A DNA stretch of 64,000 bases from MPNP01 sp965221445 (GCA_965221445.1 CBDCSF010000013.1:1426001-1490000), one strand, 5' to 3'. Positions 26,281 through 36,702 are shown, counted from the first letter of the stretch. The notes: generated from the letters alone by a model not told the origin. Program-made: numbers and translations.

Positions 26281-27126
26281 CTAGTTATCGAATTTAGTGG
26301 TGGATGCTATTACCAAATCTCTGTAAACCTGAGATAAATTAACCGAGGAAATTGGAATAAATTTTAATAAATTGGGAAATGCCATAACAGTTTTTAACCC
26401 TCGGAATTTAGCGATACCATAGCAGTATGAATATCCAAGGCTAGTCAGGTAATGCCATACCCCTTCGAAATCATTCACTTCAAAGGCTATAACTGGTTTA
26501 CTTGTTAAAATTATTTTTTCAGCACCCTGAAGAGCTTGCTCTTCGTGCCCCTCAACATCACACTTGATAAATCCTACATTATCATGTGTCTCTAGGGGTA
26601 AATAATCATCCAATTTTACTAGATCAAAAAATGTTGTTTCAACAAAAGATTGATTTGTGGGAAAATGCGCGTTGGGGGGAGATGAGTTTAGTCTAGCCCC
26701 TGCAATATTTTTACTAGCGTACGAAGCTAATTGGTTTCTAGAATCTTCGCTTGAACAGCCAACATTATGAACAATTATATTTGGGGCTAGCATGGCGTTT
26801 GCCTTTAACAATAGAAAAGCCCTTTTGTTTGGTTCAAATGAGTGAACTTGTGCAAAATGTTCAGCAAACCAAAGGCTATGATTTCCAATATTCGCACCTA
26901 AGTCTAAGGCAATTGACTTCTTACAAATGTAAGGGAATAAATTTTCAGTAAGTTTTTCAAGAAAATACTTTTCAGCCCACCCTTCTGTTAGTACAGATTG
27001 TCCTAAACCATCATTTGAAAATACAGCCATTGGCGGGAATCCATGGGCTGATTGTAGCTTTTTTAGATATATCTTTGCTACCCTTTGGGCAATTTTCCTA
27101 GCTAAGGTATTTAGTTTGACGCTCAT
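26281..27126 (-). CDS. FkbM-family methyltransferase
   Basis: 281 residues. The SAM-binding Rossmann motif is SIALDLGANIGNHSLWFAEH with the acidic partner VHSFEPNKRAFLLL; FIKCDVEGHEEQALQGA and VIAFEVNDFE are the later FkbM blocks. It probably methylates a hydroxyl of a sugar in the surface glycan. It lies 186 bp upstream of the acyltransferase start and in the same direction, so the two may be co-transcribed. Start at ATG 27126 with a plausible basic N-terminus. Confidence 0.85.
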   Translation of the reverse strand: MSVKLNTLARKIAQRVAKIYLKKLQSAHGFPPMAVFSNDGLGQSVLTEGWAEKYFLEKLTENLFPYICKKSIALDLGANIGNHSLWFAEHFAQVHSFEPNKRAFLLLKANAMLAPNIIVHNVGCSSEDSRNQLASYASKNIAGARLNSSPPNAHFPTNQSFVETTFFDLVKLDDYLPLETHDNVGFIKCDVEGHEEQALQGAEKIILTSKPVIAFEVNDFEGVWHYLTSLGYSYCYGIAKFRGLKTVMAFPNLLKFIPISSVNLSQVYRDLVIASTTKFDN

Positions 27127-27391
27127 CTAAAAATCTGAAAGTATTCGAATAATTTTTTTCAATATATAGTGACTGCCCAGAAAATACCCTATTTTTGACA
27201 ATTCACCAAAAATCCAGGTAACAAAACCACTCCCGATTTACCAATAATGGGTGGATTGGAACAGTTTTTCCACAAAAAAAACGCCTGGTTGCGAGAGTTA
27301 TCCACAAAAAACAGCCCGTTTCTGACCACCATGACAGACCTCTCCCTCCGTTCCCTGCAGAACGGTCACCATTTCCGAGACAAAAAGGGGG

Positions 27392-27536
27392 TCAGGCTGC
27401 CAGCGGCAAACGCTGACGACAGCGGAGCAACAGACCAAGACGATGGATGTTGAAGGCAAGGACAGACAGACCGACAACACGTTCAAATCCGCCAGAACCA
27501 TGGGCCCGCACACGATCAAGACCACGGTGTTCGAGG
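27392..27536 (-). pseudogene. Transposase C-terminal fragment (ISNCY-like)
   Basis: The minus-strand frame HRGLDRVRAHGSGGFERVVG followed by LSVLAFNIHRLGLLLR and a stop resembles the C-termini of ISNCY-type transposases. Cut on its 5' side by MITE copy 3. The 145 bp beyond the stop may be the rest of the element's end. Confidence 0.5.
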
Positions 27537-27749
27537 TTATGCCGATTTGAGACTGTGAAAGTATTCAAACGAATTCTTCAAAAGGTGATTTATACACCAA
27601 GAAACGCTCCTTTGGACTATTTTTAGTAAACGAAAATCCCAAAAACAACAAATAAATGTCTTGGAAGGACGCCTAGCCAGGCAAATAACAGTTAAAAGTG
27701 ACTTCCTGCATTAGGCACTAGAATACTTTCACAGTCTCATTTCGGCATT
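27537..27749 (-). mobile_element. MITE-like repeat, copy 3
   Basis: Inverted relative to copy 1 and nearly identical to it over 190 bp (TTATGCCGATTTGAGACTGT ... ATTTCGGCAT). The near identity implies a recent pair. Confidence 0.82.
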
Positions 27750-28041
27750 TTATCGCGGATAGGGATCTTCGGCCCTTAAAACTCAAGCAGAAAATCTCCG
27801 GGAGTTTCCGAACCAAGGGAGGTGCACGGGACTTTGCGGTCCTGAGAAGTGTACTAGAGACAGGAAGGAAACAGGGGTGGAACGCCCTTGAGACACTGGG
27901 TACTGATACAAATGATTTGTTGGCACGGTTTGATTCCGGAACACCTGTTCCTGACAGCTAACATGGAACACTGTCCCAAGAATAATCTTGCCCAACAGAT
28001 AAGCCTTCATTAATCTATGATGAGACTACCTGAGTAGTTAC
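27750..28041 (+). pseudogene. IS66 transposase C-terminal fragment with right terminus
   Basis: The frame LRPLKLKQKISGSFRTKGGA continues as RDFAVLRSVLETGRKQGWNAL and ends ...TPVPDS with a stop at 27959-27961; this is the C-terminus of an IS66 TnpC. The IS66 terminus GACTACCTGAGTAGTTAC closes the unit at 28041. The N-terminal side is replaced by the MITE. Confidence 0.75.
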
Positions 28042-28242
28042 CATCAGTTAAGGATTGGTTTTTGCTTATTTTCATAGATCTAACCTTTCTTGATTAAAAG
28101 AAAGGGATTTATGATTAGAAGCTTTCTTATTCAGGTAATTTTGAAAAATAAACCAGTGTTATGCCGACAAATTGAATCTAAAGTCCCCTGGTGAAGGGAT
28201 AATTGACTCAATTATCGGTATAATCAATTTGTCGGCATTTGA
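28042..28242 (-). mobile_element. RIT element 5 remnant (left end only)
   Basis: On the minus strand: an end block with ATGCCGACAAATT copies, then CCTTTC/GAAAGG hairpin sequence, then the first ~10 codons of recombinase A (MKISKNQSLTD). It closely matches the RIT3 left end at 46374-46570. An IS66 terminus abuts it at 28041. Confidence 0.75.
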
Positions 28243-28698
28243 CACGTTCCAGGACGATGATCAACGACATAGTCAACCTCGCTTGAGCGCTTCAAATGAT
28301 GTCCTTCGTGCCCGGGTTGACCACCGGATGGACGATCACCCTTACCAGGCTTGGCCTTGGCCCTCGCCTTGGCTAATCCATCACTTGAAGGAGGCTTGCT
28401 GCTGTTACGGCTACTCTTGCCAAAACGATGTTCAAGCTCCGTAATACGAACTTTTAATTGAGCATTCGCTTTCAACAACAGTCTAATCTGTCGATCCTGT
28501 TTAATGACAAGGTCTCTTAAAATGGTAACGTCAGTTGACGATGTAATACTTGTGATATCTGTCACGAACCCGTTCTTTTCTTACTGCCCGTTATTGATTT
28601 ACGGCTCAGTATCGGTTATAGAAAAATACAACCAGACTGTCAATAGACAGTTGGACAAAAAATGTTCAAGGCGTATCAGTGACTACCTGAGTAGTTAC
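28243..28698 (-). pseudogene. IS66 transposase N-terminal fragment with left terminus
   Basis: Starts at the IS66 terminus (GTAACTACTCAGGTAGTC read from 28698). It encodes from about 28565 the TnpC N-terminus: a leucine-rich coiled coil (LVIKQDRQIRLLLKANAQLK), the GKSSRNSSKPPSSDG linker and the basic GGQPGHEGHHLKRSSEVDY segment. Reading stops where the RIT5 remnant begins. Confidence 0.75.
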
Positions 28699-28954
28699 GT
28701 GCGATTTTCCAATATCAAACTGTATAACGAGTACGGTTTGGTTTACCTTGCGCCAAAGACGAAGGGCTTTTCGTGGGCGAAGGCATGATAGTCCAGAGGA
28801 AAGCCGAGTGCGGGAAATCCGCACGCTCGGTTTGACGAGCGGGGGTGAGGAAACGTTGACAAGGTAAGGAATTGAGGCACCGGTATAGGGCGAAAGCCAC
28901 CGGCAAACTGACACCCTCCGAACCTAAATCAGAACGCGTCCCCCCCGACTCTAC
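28699..28954 (+). mobile_element. Group II intron 3' fragment
   Basis: Contains the last codons of the maturase (VRFSNIKLYNEYGLVYLAPK ... GFSWAKA) followed by the RNA 3' domains up to GACTCTAC. Matches the 3' part of the intron at 18082-23478 and keeps the domain V that copy has lost. Its 5' part is replaced by the IS66 terminus at 28698. Confidence 0.75.
28801..28836 (+). ncRNA. Group II intron domain V
   Basis: AAAGCCGAGTGCGGGAAATC-CGCACGCTCGGTTT folds into the 34-nt hairpin with the AGC triad side and GAAA tetraloop typical of domain V. Confidence 0.75.
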
Positions 28955-28976
28955 TAATTCCCATCAAAACTGCGTG

Positions 28977-30407
28977 TTAATCGATTATTTTTTCAATATC
29001 AACAAATCGTTCAACATCTTCCATATCTAACCTTAGTCCAGCTTGGATCTCCATTACAATTAGGAGTTGCTGAGTCGTATTCCTAAGGCTGTGCTTAGTT
29101 CCAATGGGTATATTTAAGGATTGATTTTCCATGAGAGTAATTTGTTTATTATCTAAAGTTATTTGTGCAATACCTTCGAGAATTACCCAATGTTCTGCTC
29201 TTAGACTGTGACGTTGTAAAATTATATTTTTACCCGGCTGGATAATTAAACGGTTAATTTGTACGTTACCTTCAGAAAATATGGTTTCAACTTTCCCCCA
29301 ATTTCTACTTTCAATAGGATATTGCCAAGATTGATACTGCCCAGCGATTTGGAGCTTGTTAATCGCATCCTTTACATATTGAACTTGATTTTTCTTTGAA
29401 ACAAGAACTGCATCAGGCATAGAAATTACAACCATATCCTCACATCCTAACGCCACCAATTGTTGGTTTGGATTTTCAGATCGAAGATAAGAATCTTTAC
29501 AATTTATGGAAAATACTGGTCCACAGGATACAACACCGTTTTCATCCTTTTTGTTTTTTCGCCATACTGCATTCCAATCCCCAAGGTCGTCCCAACCAAA
29601 TTCGTATTGAGTAACCAATAAATTTGATGACTTTTCCATAATTGCATAATCAATGGATATCGGTTTAATTTTATCCCAAGATGCTTCATGGAGGCGAGTA
29701 AAGCTTAAATCTTTCCTGGACTTTTCGACAGAAACATTGACTAAATTAAAGAGTTCGGAAGAATACTTTTTGAAGGAATCGATGATGGTTTCTGCGGAAA
29801 AAAGATAAATTCCAGAATTCCAAAGGTAATTTCCTCGCTTGTAATAATATTCCGTCAATTCTTTTTCTGGTTTTTCGTGAAATTTCCTTACCCTCCTAAT
29901 GTGGTCGTATTCAAGCTTTTCTTCTACAAATTCAATCCATCCGTACCCTGTTTCAACTCTATCTGGTTTTATTCCGAATGTAATTATTTCTCCCGAATCA
30001 GTTAACGGTGTACTATGAAATATTAATGACTTTAGTTCGACCTGATTATCAAAGATATGATCAGATGGAAGTATAAGCAATATTGGATTATCTGATGTTT
30101 TATTTAGTAGTATGGAAGAAGCTAGGATTGCAGGTGCTGTGTCGCGAGAGAAGGGTTCAATTATTATTCCATTATGTTCAATAGAGACATCATTCAACTG
30201 ATCTTCTATAATGAACCTATAATCATTATTTGTTACTATAAGAGGTGATTCAAACTCTGGGTCGTTAAATCGTTCTACCGTGTTCTGAAATAGACTTTGC
30301 GACTCTAAAAAATTGGAAAATTGCTTAGGGTGTGATTGGCGTGAAACAGGCCATAACCTCTTTCCTACTCCACCACAGAGGACAACAGGAAAAATTTTTC
30401 TATTCAT
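28977..30407 (-). CDS. manC: Mannose-1-phosphate guanylyltransferase / mannose-6-phosphate isomerase
   Basis: 476-residue bifunctional enzyme of the ManC/AlgA type. It joins mannose-1-phosphate to GTP to give GDP-mannose and isomerises fructose-6-phosphate. The nucleotidyltransferase signature GGVGKRLWPVSRQSHPKQF lies at residues 12-30, with LILPSDHIF and the FHEKPEKE region following. The C-terminal cupin isomerase domain has WGKVETIFSEGNVQINRL, RHSLRAEHWVILEG and NIPIGTKHSLRN. Product feeds Gmd and Fcl (39588-41606) in the GDP-L-fucose route. No phosphomannomutase gene is in the window. It ends 22 bp from the intron fragment. Confidence 0.93.
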   Translation of the reverse strand: MNRKIFPVVLCGGVGKRLWPVSRQSHPKQFSNFLESQSLFQNTVERFNDPEFESPLIVTNNDYRFIIEDQLNDVSIEHNGIIIEPFSRDTAPAILASSILLNKTSDNPILLILPSDHIFDNQVELKSLIFHSTPLTDSGEIITFGIKPDRVETGYGWIEFVEEKLEYDHIRRVRKFHEKPEKELTEYYYKRGNYLWNSGIYLFSAETIIDSFKKYSSELFNLVNVSVEKSRKDLSFTRLHEASWDKIKPISIDYAIMEKSSNLLVTQYEFGWDDLGDWNAVWRKNKKDENGVVSCGPVFSINCKDSYLRSENPNQQLVALGCEDMVVISMPDAVLVSKKNQVQYVKDAINKLQIAGQYQSWQYPIESRNWGKVETIFSEGNVQINRLIIQPGKNIILQRHSLRAEHWVILEGIAQITLDNKQITLMENQSLNIPIGTKHSLRNTTQQLLIVMEIQAGLRLDMEDVERFVDIEKIID

Positions 30408-30824
30408 AAGCAGAATATATTATGGATAGTAATGACTTACAAATCACTTATTGCAAGGACAAGAGTGATCTGAATGGAGGTACATAACAGCAGGAACACT
30501 CACTTGGATTTGAACATATAGTGTTAGAAATAAATATACCAATCATCTATTTGAGATACATTTTCCATTATTCGTTTGTATCCTTTTGATTGTAATAATC
30601 TATATTTCTCTTCTCAATCCTGATGCGAGTTAGTTTATACAGTAATTACAGAAAACTGAAATTTTGCGAAATTAAATTCTTTCAAGTGCACCTCTATTTT
30701 AACGATTTTTAAAGATTCCCCCAATCAATAAATGACAATTTATAAATTTTCCATCCTCAAAAGGGAAAGGTTTTTGTATATTTTTTCTCAATCCGGTCAA
30801 TTTCAAGCCTAATTCACCCCTTTA
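30408..30824. other. AT-rich region without recognised genes
   Basis: About 417 bp upstream of manC. No supported reading frame. It presumably carries the manC promoter near its left edge. No terminator or repeat recognised. Confidence 0.4.
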
Positions 30825-31224
30825 TCAGACCCTTTCACAAACCTCCCCCTTCTTTTGGTACCTCTCGACATAAGTCGCCCTATACCGCCAAGTTTCCCTC
30901 TCAAGATTACTGAAACACCTCAGATTGTAACACAGGTTCACCAACCCAATCCAAACCCGAGCACGAACCTGGCCAATACACCGCATATAACCCCCTTTCA
31001 TATCGTTCCGAATAGACCCAAAGACGTGTTCAATCCGACATCGAACGCGGGAATAACTACAATTCAATGAACGCTGGTGATCGCTCAACGGTGTTCCCCT
31101 TTTCGCCTTGTAATTGAGACGGGGATACAAGCCCATTCCAACCACATTCGCAATACTGTCCTACGAACGATAGGCACTGTCAGCCCAAACACGACGGTCA
31201 CCCTCCGGGCGTACCCCTAACAAC
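30825..31224 (-). pseudogene. IS5-family transposase C-terminal fragment
   Basis: Minus-strand frame with VWADSAYRS, then an in-frame TAG near 31158, then GMGLYPRLNYKAKRGTPLSD and SRVRCRIEHVFGSIRNDMKG with RCIGQVRARVWIGLVNLCYN. These are the DSAY and RxRVEHxFG blocks of IS5-type transposases. The N-terminal part is absent, cut by a MITE fragment. Confidence 0.8.
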
Positions 31225-31282
31225 GCCTCAAACGAGACTGTGAAAGTATTCTAGTGCCTAACGCAGGAAGGCACTTTTAACG
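31225..31282 (+). mobile_element. MITE-like repeat fragment, copy 5
   Basis: GAGACTGTGAAAGTATTCTA followed by GTGCCTAACGCAGG matches the start of the MITE family. It is truncated by the IS66 terminus at 31283. Confidence 0.7.
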
Positions 31283-32974
31283 TAACTACTCAGGTAGTCA
31301 CTAATATACCTTAAAACTTTTTTGTCTAGATACCCGGTTGACAGTATAATTGCAGATCGTTATGATTGCATTCAATCGGCGAACGATGTCGAGCAGTTAA
31401 CAAAAAAAGTCACATGACAGAACTTCCATCTGATTGCCTTATTGGACAAGACAACTCTCCTTGGGCTTGTTGTGAAGTTAGTCGACGACAACAAGCACCT
31501 GAGGGGATTGTTATTGGCCAGCGAGGCTCGTATAGCGGAACTTGAACATCGCCTCAACAAGGACAGTGGAAACAGTAGCAACCCCCCGCCAAGTGATGGT
31601 TTCAAGAAGCGCAAGATAGAGCCGGCCAAGCCACGTTCCAAAGGACGACGTTCCGGTGGTCAACGTGGCCACAAAGGCCACCATTTGAAGCGATCGGAAC
31701 AGGTTACGCATATGATCGACCACCGTCCTGACAGCTGTGCCAATTGTGGTGGGTCACTGGCCGCTGTTTCGAAGGCCCGCGTGAAGTCTGTTCGTCAAGT
31801 CCAGGATTTACCGGAACGGCATCCACTCATCATAACTGATCATAACGTCTGGGCATGTGAATGTGACCGTTGTGGTGCCACGACCAACGGCAGCTTTCCC
31901 GAGGATGTCAAAGCCTCCGTCCAGTATGGGCATCGTATGAAGGCGATGATTGACTATCTTTCGGTTGTCCAACTTCTTCCAGGCAATCGTCTTGTCCAAG
32001 CGATGAACACCATGTTTGGCGTCTCCCTTTCGGAGGGAATGGTCTACAATTGCCTCAAATCCCGTGCCCATCATTTTCAGCCGGTTCATGCCGCCTTGCG
32101 GGATCTTGTTCGGGATGCTCCGGTGAAGCATGCCGATGAAACGGGAACCAATATTAACGGTTTACTTCGCTGGTACCATGTTGGAAGCACGGACTCCTTC
32201 TGTTATTTTTGGCTGGGCAAGAGCCGCAGCGATGTCATGACCGATAGTGTAGGCATCGTCGTTCATGATCATTGGCCCTCTTATCTCAAACGTCAACCCA
32301 AGGTTCAACATGCCTATTGTCTGGCCCATCTTGTGCGTGAATGCAAGGGGATAGTGTAGCTTGGCGAAGACTGGGCCAAGGATATGGTTCCCCTGTTCTA
32401 TGAGATGATGGAAGCGGACACGAAGTCTCGCCGGGATGGATGCCCCATTCCAGAGAAGGACATTGTGTCCATGGAAGAGCGTTTTGACCGGTTTCTTCAG
32501 GCTGGCCTGGACTATCATCAACACCTGGATCCCTTACCTAGGAGCGGTCGGGGACGCAAACGGCGTCGACCTGGCCACAACCTGTTACGTCGGTTGCGTG
32601 ACAACCGAGAGGGAACGCTCCTCTTTCTTCATCACCTGGAGGTCCCTGCTCAAAACAATCGGGCGGAAAGAAATCTTCGATGCCTGAAACTCAAGCAAAA
32701 AATCTCGGGATGTTTTCGTACCACCGACGGAGCCCATGATTTTGCAATACTACGGAGCGTCATGGAAACGGCCCGTAAACTGAAGTAGAATATCCTCGAT
32801 ACACTGGAAACGGATGCAACTGAATTACTGGCAAAACTTAATTCAGAAGGTCTGTTACCAGACTCGTAACAGTGAGTACAATATCGGTATATTAACAAAA
32901 CCCCTGAACAACAATGAACTTGTTCAACTATCAATACTTCAATAATCTTTCGTTGAGACTACTTGAGTAGTTAC
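31283..32974 (+). mobile_element. IS66-family element
   Basis: Termini GTAACTACTCAGGTAGTC at the left and the inverse GACTACTTGAGTAGTTAC at the right (one mismatch). 1692 bp with a single transposase gene, i.e. the tnpC-only kind. The 8-bp duplication expected for IS66 is not found, so the flanks have recombined or decayed. Confidence 0.82.
31442..32788 (+). pseudogene. tnpC: IS66 transposase TnpC with one nonsense codon
   Basis: 448 codons from a TTG start (MDKTTLLGLVVKLVDDNKHL). N-terminal coiled coil, GNSSNPPPSDG linker, basic GGQRGHKGHHLKRSEQV segment, a zinc finger (CANCGGSL ... CECDRCG) and a DDE core with HADETGTNINGLLRWYHV and AYCLAHLVRECKG. A TAG at 32357-32359 follows GIV; the same frame then continues through PAQNNRAERNLRCLKLKQKI to the end. 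One point mutation inactivates an otherwise whole gene. Confidence 0.88.
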
Positions 32975-32993
32975 CAAATTTTCAGTAATTACT

Positions 32994-33113
32994 CTAGAAC
33001 ATGGTTTTACAAGAGATAGGGAGCCGCCGCATGGCTTGTTAACATCCAATGGATATAAACGTGTTTTAGAGGGTGTTTCGCAATTTGATGATTGGTATAT
33101 CTATGATTCGTAG
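32994..33113 (+). pseudogene. Possible FkbM methyltransferase C-terminal fragment
   Basis: The frame LEHGFTRDREPPHGLLTSNG continues as YKRVLEGVSQFDDWYIYDS and ends. The pattern (hydrophobic-GY-x-basic ... FDDWYI) is like FkbM methyltransferase ends. It is truncated by the IS66 element on its left. Weak evidence; the rest up to 33262 has no gene. Confidence 0.35.
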
Positions 33114-33262
33114 GTTGGATAAGTTTTATGGATAGAAACTAATTTAGGTAAATTCTTAGTTAGCGATTCTGGATATAGTGTACCAGTCAGGATTAGCAAT
33201 CGGCACCACATACTAAGAAATTCAAAAATCACTTTAAAGAATAGTAAATTAAACTTGCAGAA

Positions 33263-34126
33263 ATGATCATTGTAGGTCTTGGAGGAAGATTAGGAAACCA
33301 GATGTTCCAGTATGCAGCTGGAAGAGCTTTGTCATACCGTTTGGGTGTTTCGCTAGGATTAGATAACTTCAACTGTGAAAAAAATACTGTCCCCCTCCAA
33401 CTTCGCAATTTAAATATAAAAGCTGAAAAAATCCCCGAAAAACTTCTACCTCCGAGAAAATACTCAAACAGACTACTTTGGACTGGATGGAGATTAGGTC
33501 TAACTAAGCCAAAAATATTTCATCAAGGAGGATTAGGTTATAATTCTAAAATTCAAGAGGTAACAGATAACACCTACCTAATAGGATACTGGCAATCTGA
33601 AAATTTTTTCCAAGAGTGTAAAGAGATTATTAGATCAGATTTTGAATTTATTTCTCCTCCTAAAAACCAAAATTATGAAATTTATCAAGAAATTATGGAG
33701 TCCAAGTCTACTGTCTCCTTACATATCAGAAGAGGCGATTACTTAAGTCATAAAAATTTATCAATTTTTAGTAATTGTTCTCAGGATTACTATGAAAAAG
33801 CTGTGAGATGGATTTCAGTAAATTGCCAGATAAACCCTAAGGTGTTTGTGTTTTCAGATGATCCAGCATGGGTATCAGAAAATTTCAATCTTCCTTATCA
33901 AACTAGGGTAATTGGCCATAATTCTCCCGATAACGCCATTGAAGACTTAAGATTGATGACTGTTTGTAAGCACCATGTCATCGCTAACTCAAGTTTCTCA
34001 TGGTGGGGGGCTTGGCTAGGAAAAAACCAAAACAAAGCAATTATTGCTCCATCTAGCTGGTTTTCCAATTCAAAATATTCCAATCAAGACATTTATTGTA
34101 AAGATTGGATTAGGATAAATAATTAA
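33263..34126 (+). CDS. Alpha-1,2-fucosyltransferase (GT11)
   Basis: 287 residues. MIIVGLGGRLGNQMFQYAAG is the GT11 N-terminal block, VSLHIRRGDYLSH is the GDP-fucose-binding HxRRxD motif, and NSSFSWWGAWLGKNQNKAII is the third family block. The enzyme transfers L-fucose from GDP-fucose in alpha-1,2 linkage, usually to a galactose of a surface glycan. Donor synthesis genes are gmd and fcl at 39588-41606. The gene is AT-rich and flanked by mobile remnants on both sides. Confidence 0.93.
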   Translation: MIIVGLGGRLGNQMFQYAAGRALSYRLGVSLGLDNFNCEKNTVPLQLRNLNIKAEKIPEKLLPPRKYSNRLLWTGWRLGLTKPKIFHQGGLGYNSKIQEVTDNTYLIGYWQSENFFQECKEIIRSDFEFISPPKNQNYEIYQEIMESKSTVSLHIRRGDYLSHKNLSIFSNCSQDYYEKAVRWISVNCQINPKVFVFSDDPAWVSENFNLPYQTRVIGHNSPDNAIEDLRLMTVCKHHVIANSSFSWWGAWLGKNQNKAIIAPSSWFSNSKYSNQDIYCKDWIRINN

Positions 34127-34249
34127 AATTGCAGATTCAATTTTTTATGGACAACAAAACTTAATATCAGTCCCCTAGTAGATTAACTACGACTGGATTT
34201 GGTCCTTTTTCCATCCTTTAGTTACCGATGAAATTTATTTCCAAATTGA

Positions 34250-34566
34250 GTAACTATTCAGCACCCCTTTTATGAAGTTGTATTTTAGGCAGGAATGCCA
34301 CCCGATGCAATGGCATTATCGATACCAATGTCTCACATGATGATGATCGCTTGTAATCGGCTTGCGATTGGCTGGCACTTCGAAAGGGTTCTATCCAGGT
34401 GCCTGAACGGGGATATCCACCTCAAGCCTTTCGACAAGATCCTCCGGTGACGTGCGAAGCGTTTCCAGCATGTTCCAGCCCTGCTTGCGAGCTGTCGCAA
34501 GAACCGTCCTGATGATGGTACGGTTGATTGCTCCCTGCCTGCTGCGGAAACTCCCCGATATCTTCT
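34250..34566 (-). pseudogene. IS66 remnant (second subtype), terminus plus TnpC C-terminus
   Basis: Starts with the terminus GTAACTATTCAGCACCCC and encodes on the minus strand (stop at 34391) the TnpC end KISGSFRSRQGAINRTIIRT ... LEVDIPVQAPG. It is cut at 34566 by IS1634 copy A. The last 107 bp (34460-34566) are repeated inverted at 46607-46713, next to IS1634 copy B. The whole fragment is repeated directly at 42767. Confidence 0.8.
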
Positions 34567-36524
34567 CTTGACTTCAGACATTTAGCCTGATTTTGAAGTT
34601 TAAACTCCCCTAATCATGGGGGTTTGTTTTGGCAAAATTAATGTTGTGCCCTCGGTATATATTAATAGAAATATATATTTGCCCAAAACCCTTGTAATCA
34701 GAACCACAATACACAACATTACCCCCATGTTCATTCGAAAAAAGAAAATGCCCAACAACACCATCAAGATCCAACTGGCCAAAGGGATCAGAGAGGGCGA
34801 CAAAGTCAGACAAAAAATCGTGCGCCACGTCGGTACGGCCCATAACGATAACGAACTGGCTCAGTTCATGGGCGTTGCCCAAGCCATCATCACTGATCTC
34901 AAAGATCAGTCCCGGGGCTGTCAAAATACCCTTTTTGATCTCAAGGAATACGACGAGCTGTCAATGAAGTCCCACAAGGCCAAGGAGAACCCGGTCCCCG
35001 ATCATGTCAAGCTGGGTAAATGCCGGGAAGAAGGTCGGGCCCATGTCGGTGTCCGTGATATCTTCGGCGAGCTTTATCGTTCCCTGGGGTGGTCACATGT
35101 CGGTGGTCCTGGTCGCACGGGTGGCAACCGGATGATCAAGGAACTGGTGATGGCCCGGATTGCCCAACCTCTCTCAAAGAGAGCAACCGTGAAGTCGCTG
35201 TTTGATCAGAGTGCGGTTTCGCTCAATCTTGATTCGGTCTACCGGAGTATGAATTATCTTGATGAGGAGAAGATAGAAAAGATCTGTTCCCGTTCGATGA
35301 AAGCTGCCCAAACGCTATTACCGGGGCCGATGACCGCCCTCTTTTATGATACCACACCCCTGTCCTTTGCCAGTGACGTGGAGGATGGGTTGCGTCGGAA
35401 GGGGTTCAGCAAGGATGGTAAGCATCACCGTGTTCAGGTTATGTTGGCCCTGTTGATTACCCCGGAGGGTCTACCGGTTGGGTATGAAGTGTTCCCCGGT
35501 AACAGTTATGAAGGTCACACTCTTCTGCAAGCAGTGGATGGGTTGAAGGACCGTTATCCTGAGGTCGAGTTTACGATTGTTGCGGATGCAGCGATGATCA
35601 ACAAGGATAATGAGAAGGCCTTACAGGAACGTGGGGTTCCCTATGTTTTGGGAGCCTGTATCAAGAAGTTGCCGTCTGCTCTGACGGAAGAGGTTCTCAA
35701 ATCGGAGAGGTATCGTCAATTGATTATGACCTATTCTGAAAAGCGGGCTAGGAAGGACCGTCACCTGCGTGAGGAAAAGGTGGCCAAAATGGCCAGACAG
35801 CTTGCCAAGAGCAAGCAACCGGCATCGCTGGCGAGTGGTGGCAAGGCGAAATATCTGGACTTTCCGAATGGTCAGGTCAGGATCAGCGAGGAGAAGATTG
35901 CCCGGATGGCTGCATGGGACGGGTTGCGTGGGATCATTACCTGGAACTGTCAGAACCAGGACCCCCGGGACCTGATTATCCAATACCGCCAACTGGCCGA
36001 GATTGAAGCCTGCTTCAGGGCCAACAAGCATGATCTGAGGATCCGTCCTGTCTTTCACTGGAAAGAGCACCGTGTTCGGTCTCATTTGGCGATTTGTTAT
36101 ATGGCCTTTTGTTGTCTCCAGCATCTTCGTTATGGCTTGATGGTGCGTGGTCATCGGATGAGTCCGAGACGGATCCAGGATGCTCTCCACCGGATGCAGA
36201 TCAGTATTCTGCACGATACCGGGAGAGGTGGTCTTTATGGTGTTCCGGGCCGTCTTTGTCAGGATGGTCGCAAGATTTGTCAGGTTGTTGGTCTGGAGTG
36301 GAACCGTGTTCCGTTTATGATCTCTGAGGGGAAGGCATCTGGTGGCGATGTCCGGTTTGATGTTGCGGCCTGAATTGTTGATTTGAAGAGGAGAGGCGAT
36401 CGGCAGGATATTGAGACATGGCACGCTTGAATTGGGGTGAGGGAAAAGGGAAATGTTGTGCCCTTTTTTGAGAGACGAATCCCCATATCAAGGGAGTTTC
36501 CTCTCAAAAATGTCGGAAGTCAAG
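34567..36524 (+). mobile_element. IS1634-family element, copy A
   Basis: 1958 bp bounded by CTTGACTTCAGACATTTAGC and the inverse of CTTGACTTCCGACATTTTTG. Nearly identical to copy B (46714-48815, opposite orientation), but 144 bp shorter because of an internal deletion. It has different sequences on its two sides; see the inversion finding. Confidence 0.9.
34727..36373 (+). pseudogene. IS1634-family transposase with internal deletion
   Basis: 548 residues from MFIRKKKMPNNTIKIQLAKG, the usual start of the family; an in-frame extension to 34616 is unlikely. The DDE core has FYDTTPLSFASD (first Asp), TIVADAAMINKD (second Asp) and RQLAEIEACFRANKHDLRIR (Glu region). Compared with copy B, 48 residues are missing after LKSERYR, between two GGTATCGT repeats. 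The frame is kept, but the loss lies between the second Asp and the Glu, so activity is doubtful. Confidence 0.85.
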
Positions 36525-36702
36525 AGCCTTTGTTAATTTTATGGGTAAGAAAGATGGTTTGGTCCATATTAGCCAAATTACAAATAGAAGGCTTGGACAT
36601 CCTTCAGAGGTATTAAGTGAAGGCCAGGATGTTAGGGTTAAACTCACCAAAATTGATGATAGAGGCAAGTTTCAATTATCCATGAATAAAGCAAACTAGT
36701 AT
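36525..36702 (+). pseudogene. pnp: Duplicated 3' end of pnp
   Basis: Encodes the last part of the PNPase S1 domain (AFVNFMGKKDGLVHISQITN ... QLSMNKAN, stop 36700-36702). It duplicates the end of the full pnp gene at 48878-50959. It is part of the 237-bp target duplication 36525-36761 created by an IS1634 insertion and later moved by inversion. Confidence 0.92.

Noticed and set aside
31275..32982. 8-bp target duplication around the IS66 element
   Set aside because: CTTTTAAC and CAAATTTT do not match, so no duplication is claimed.
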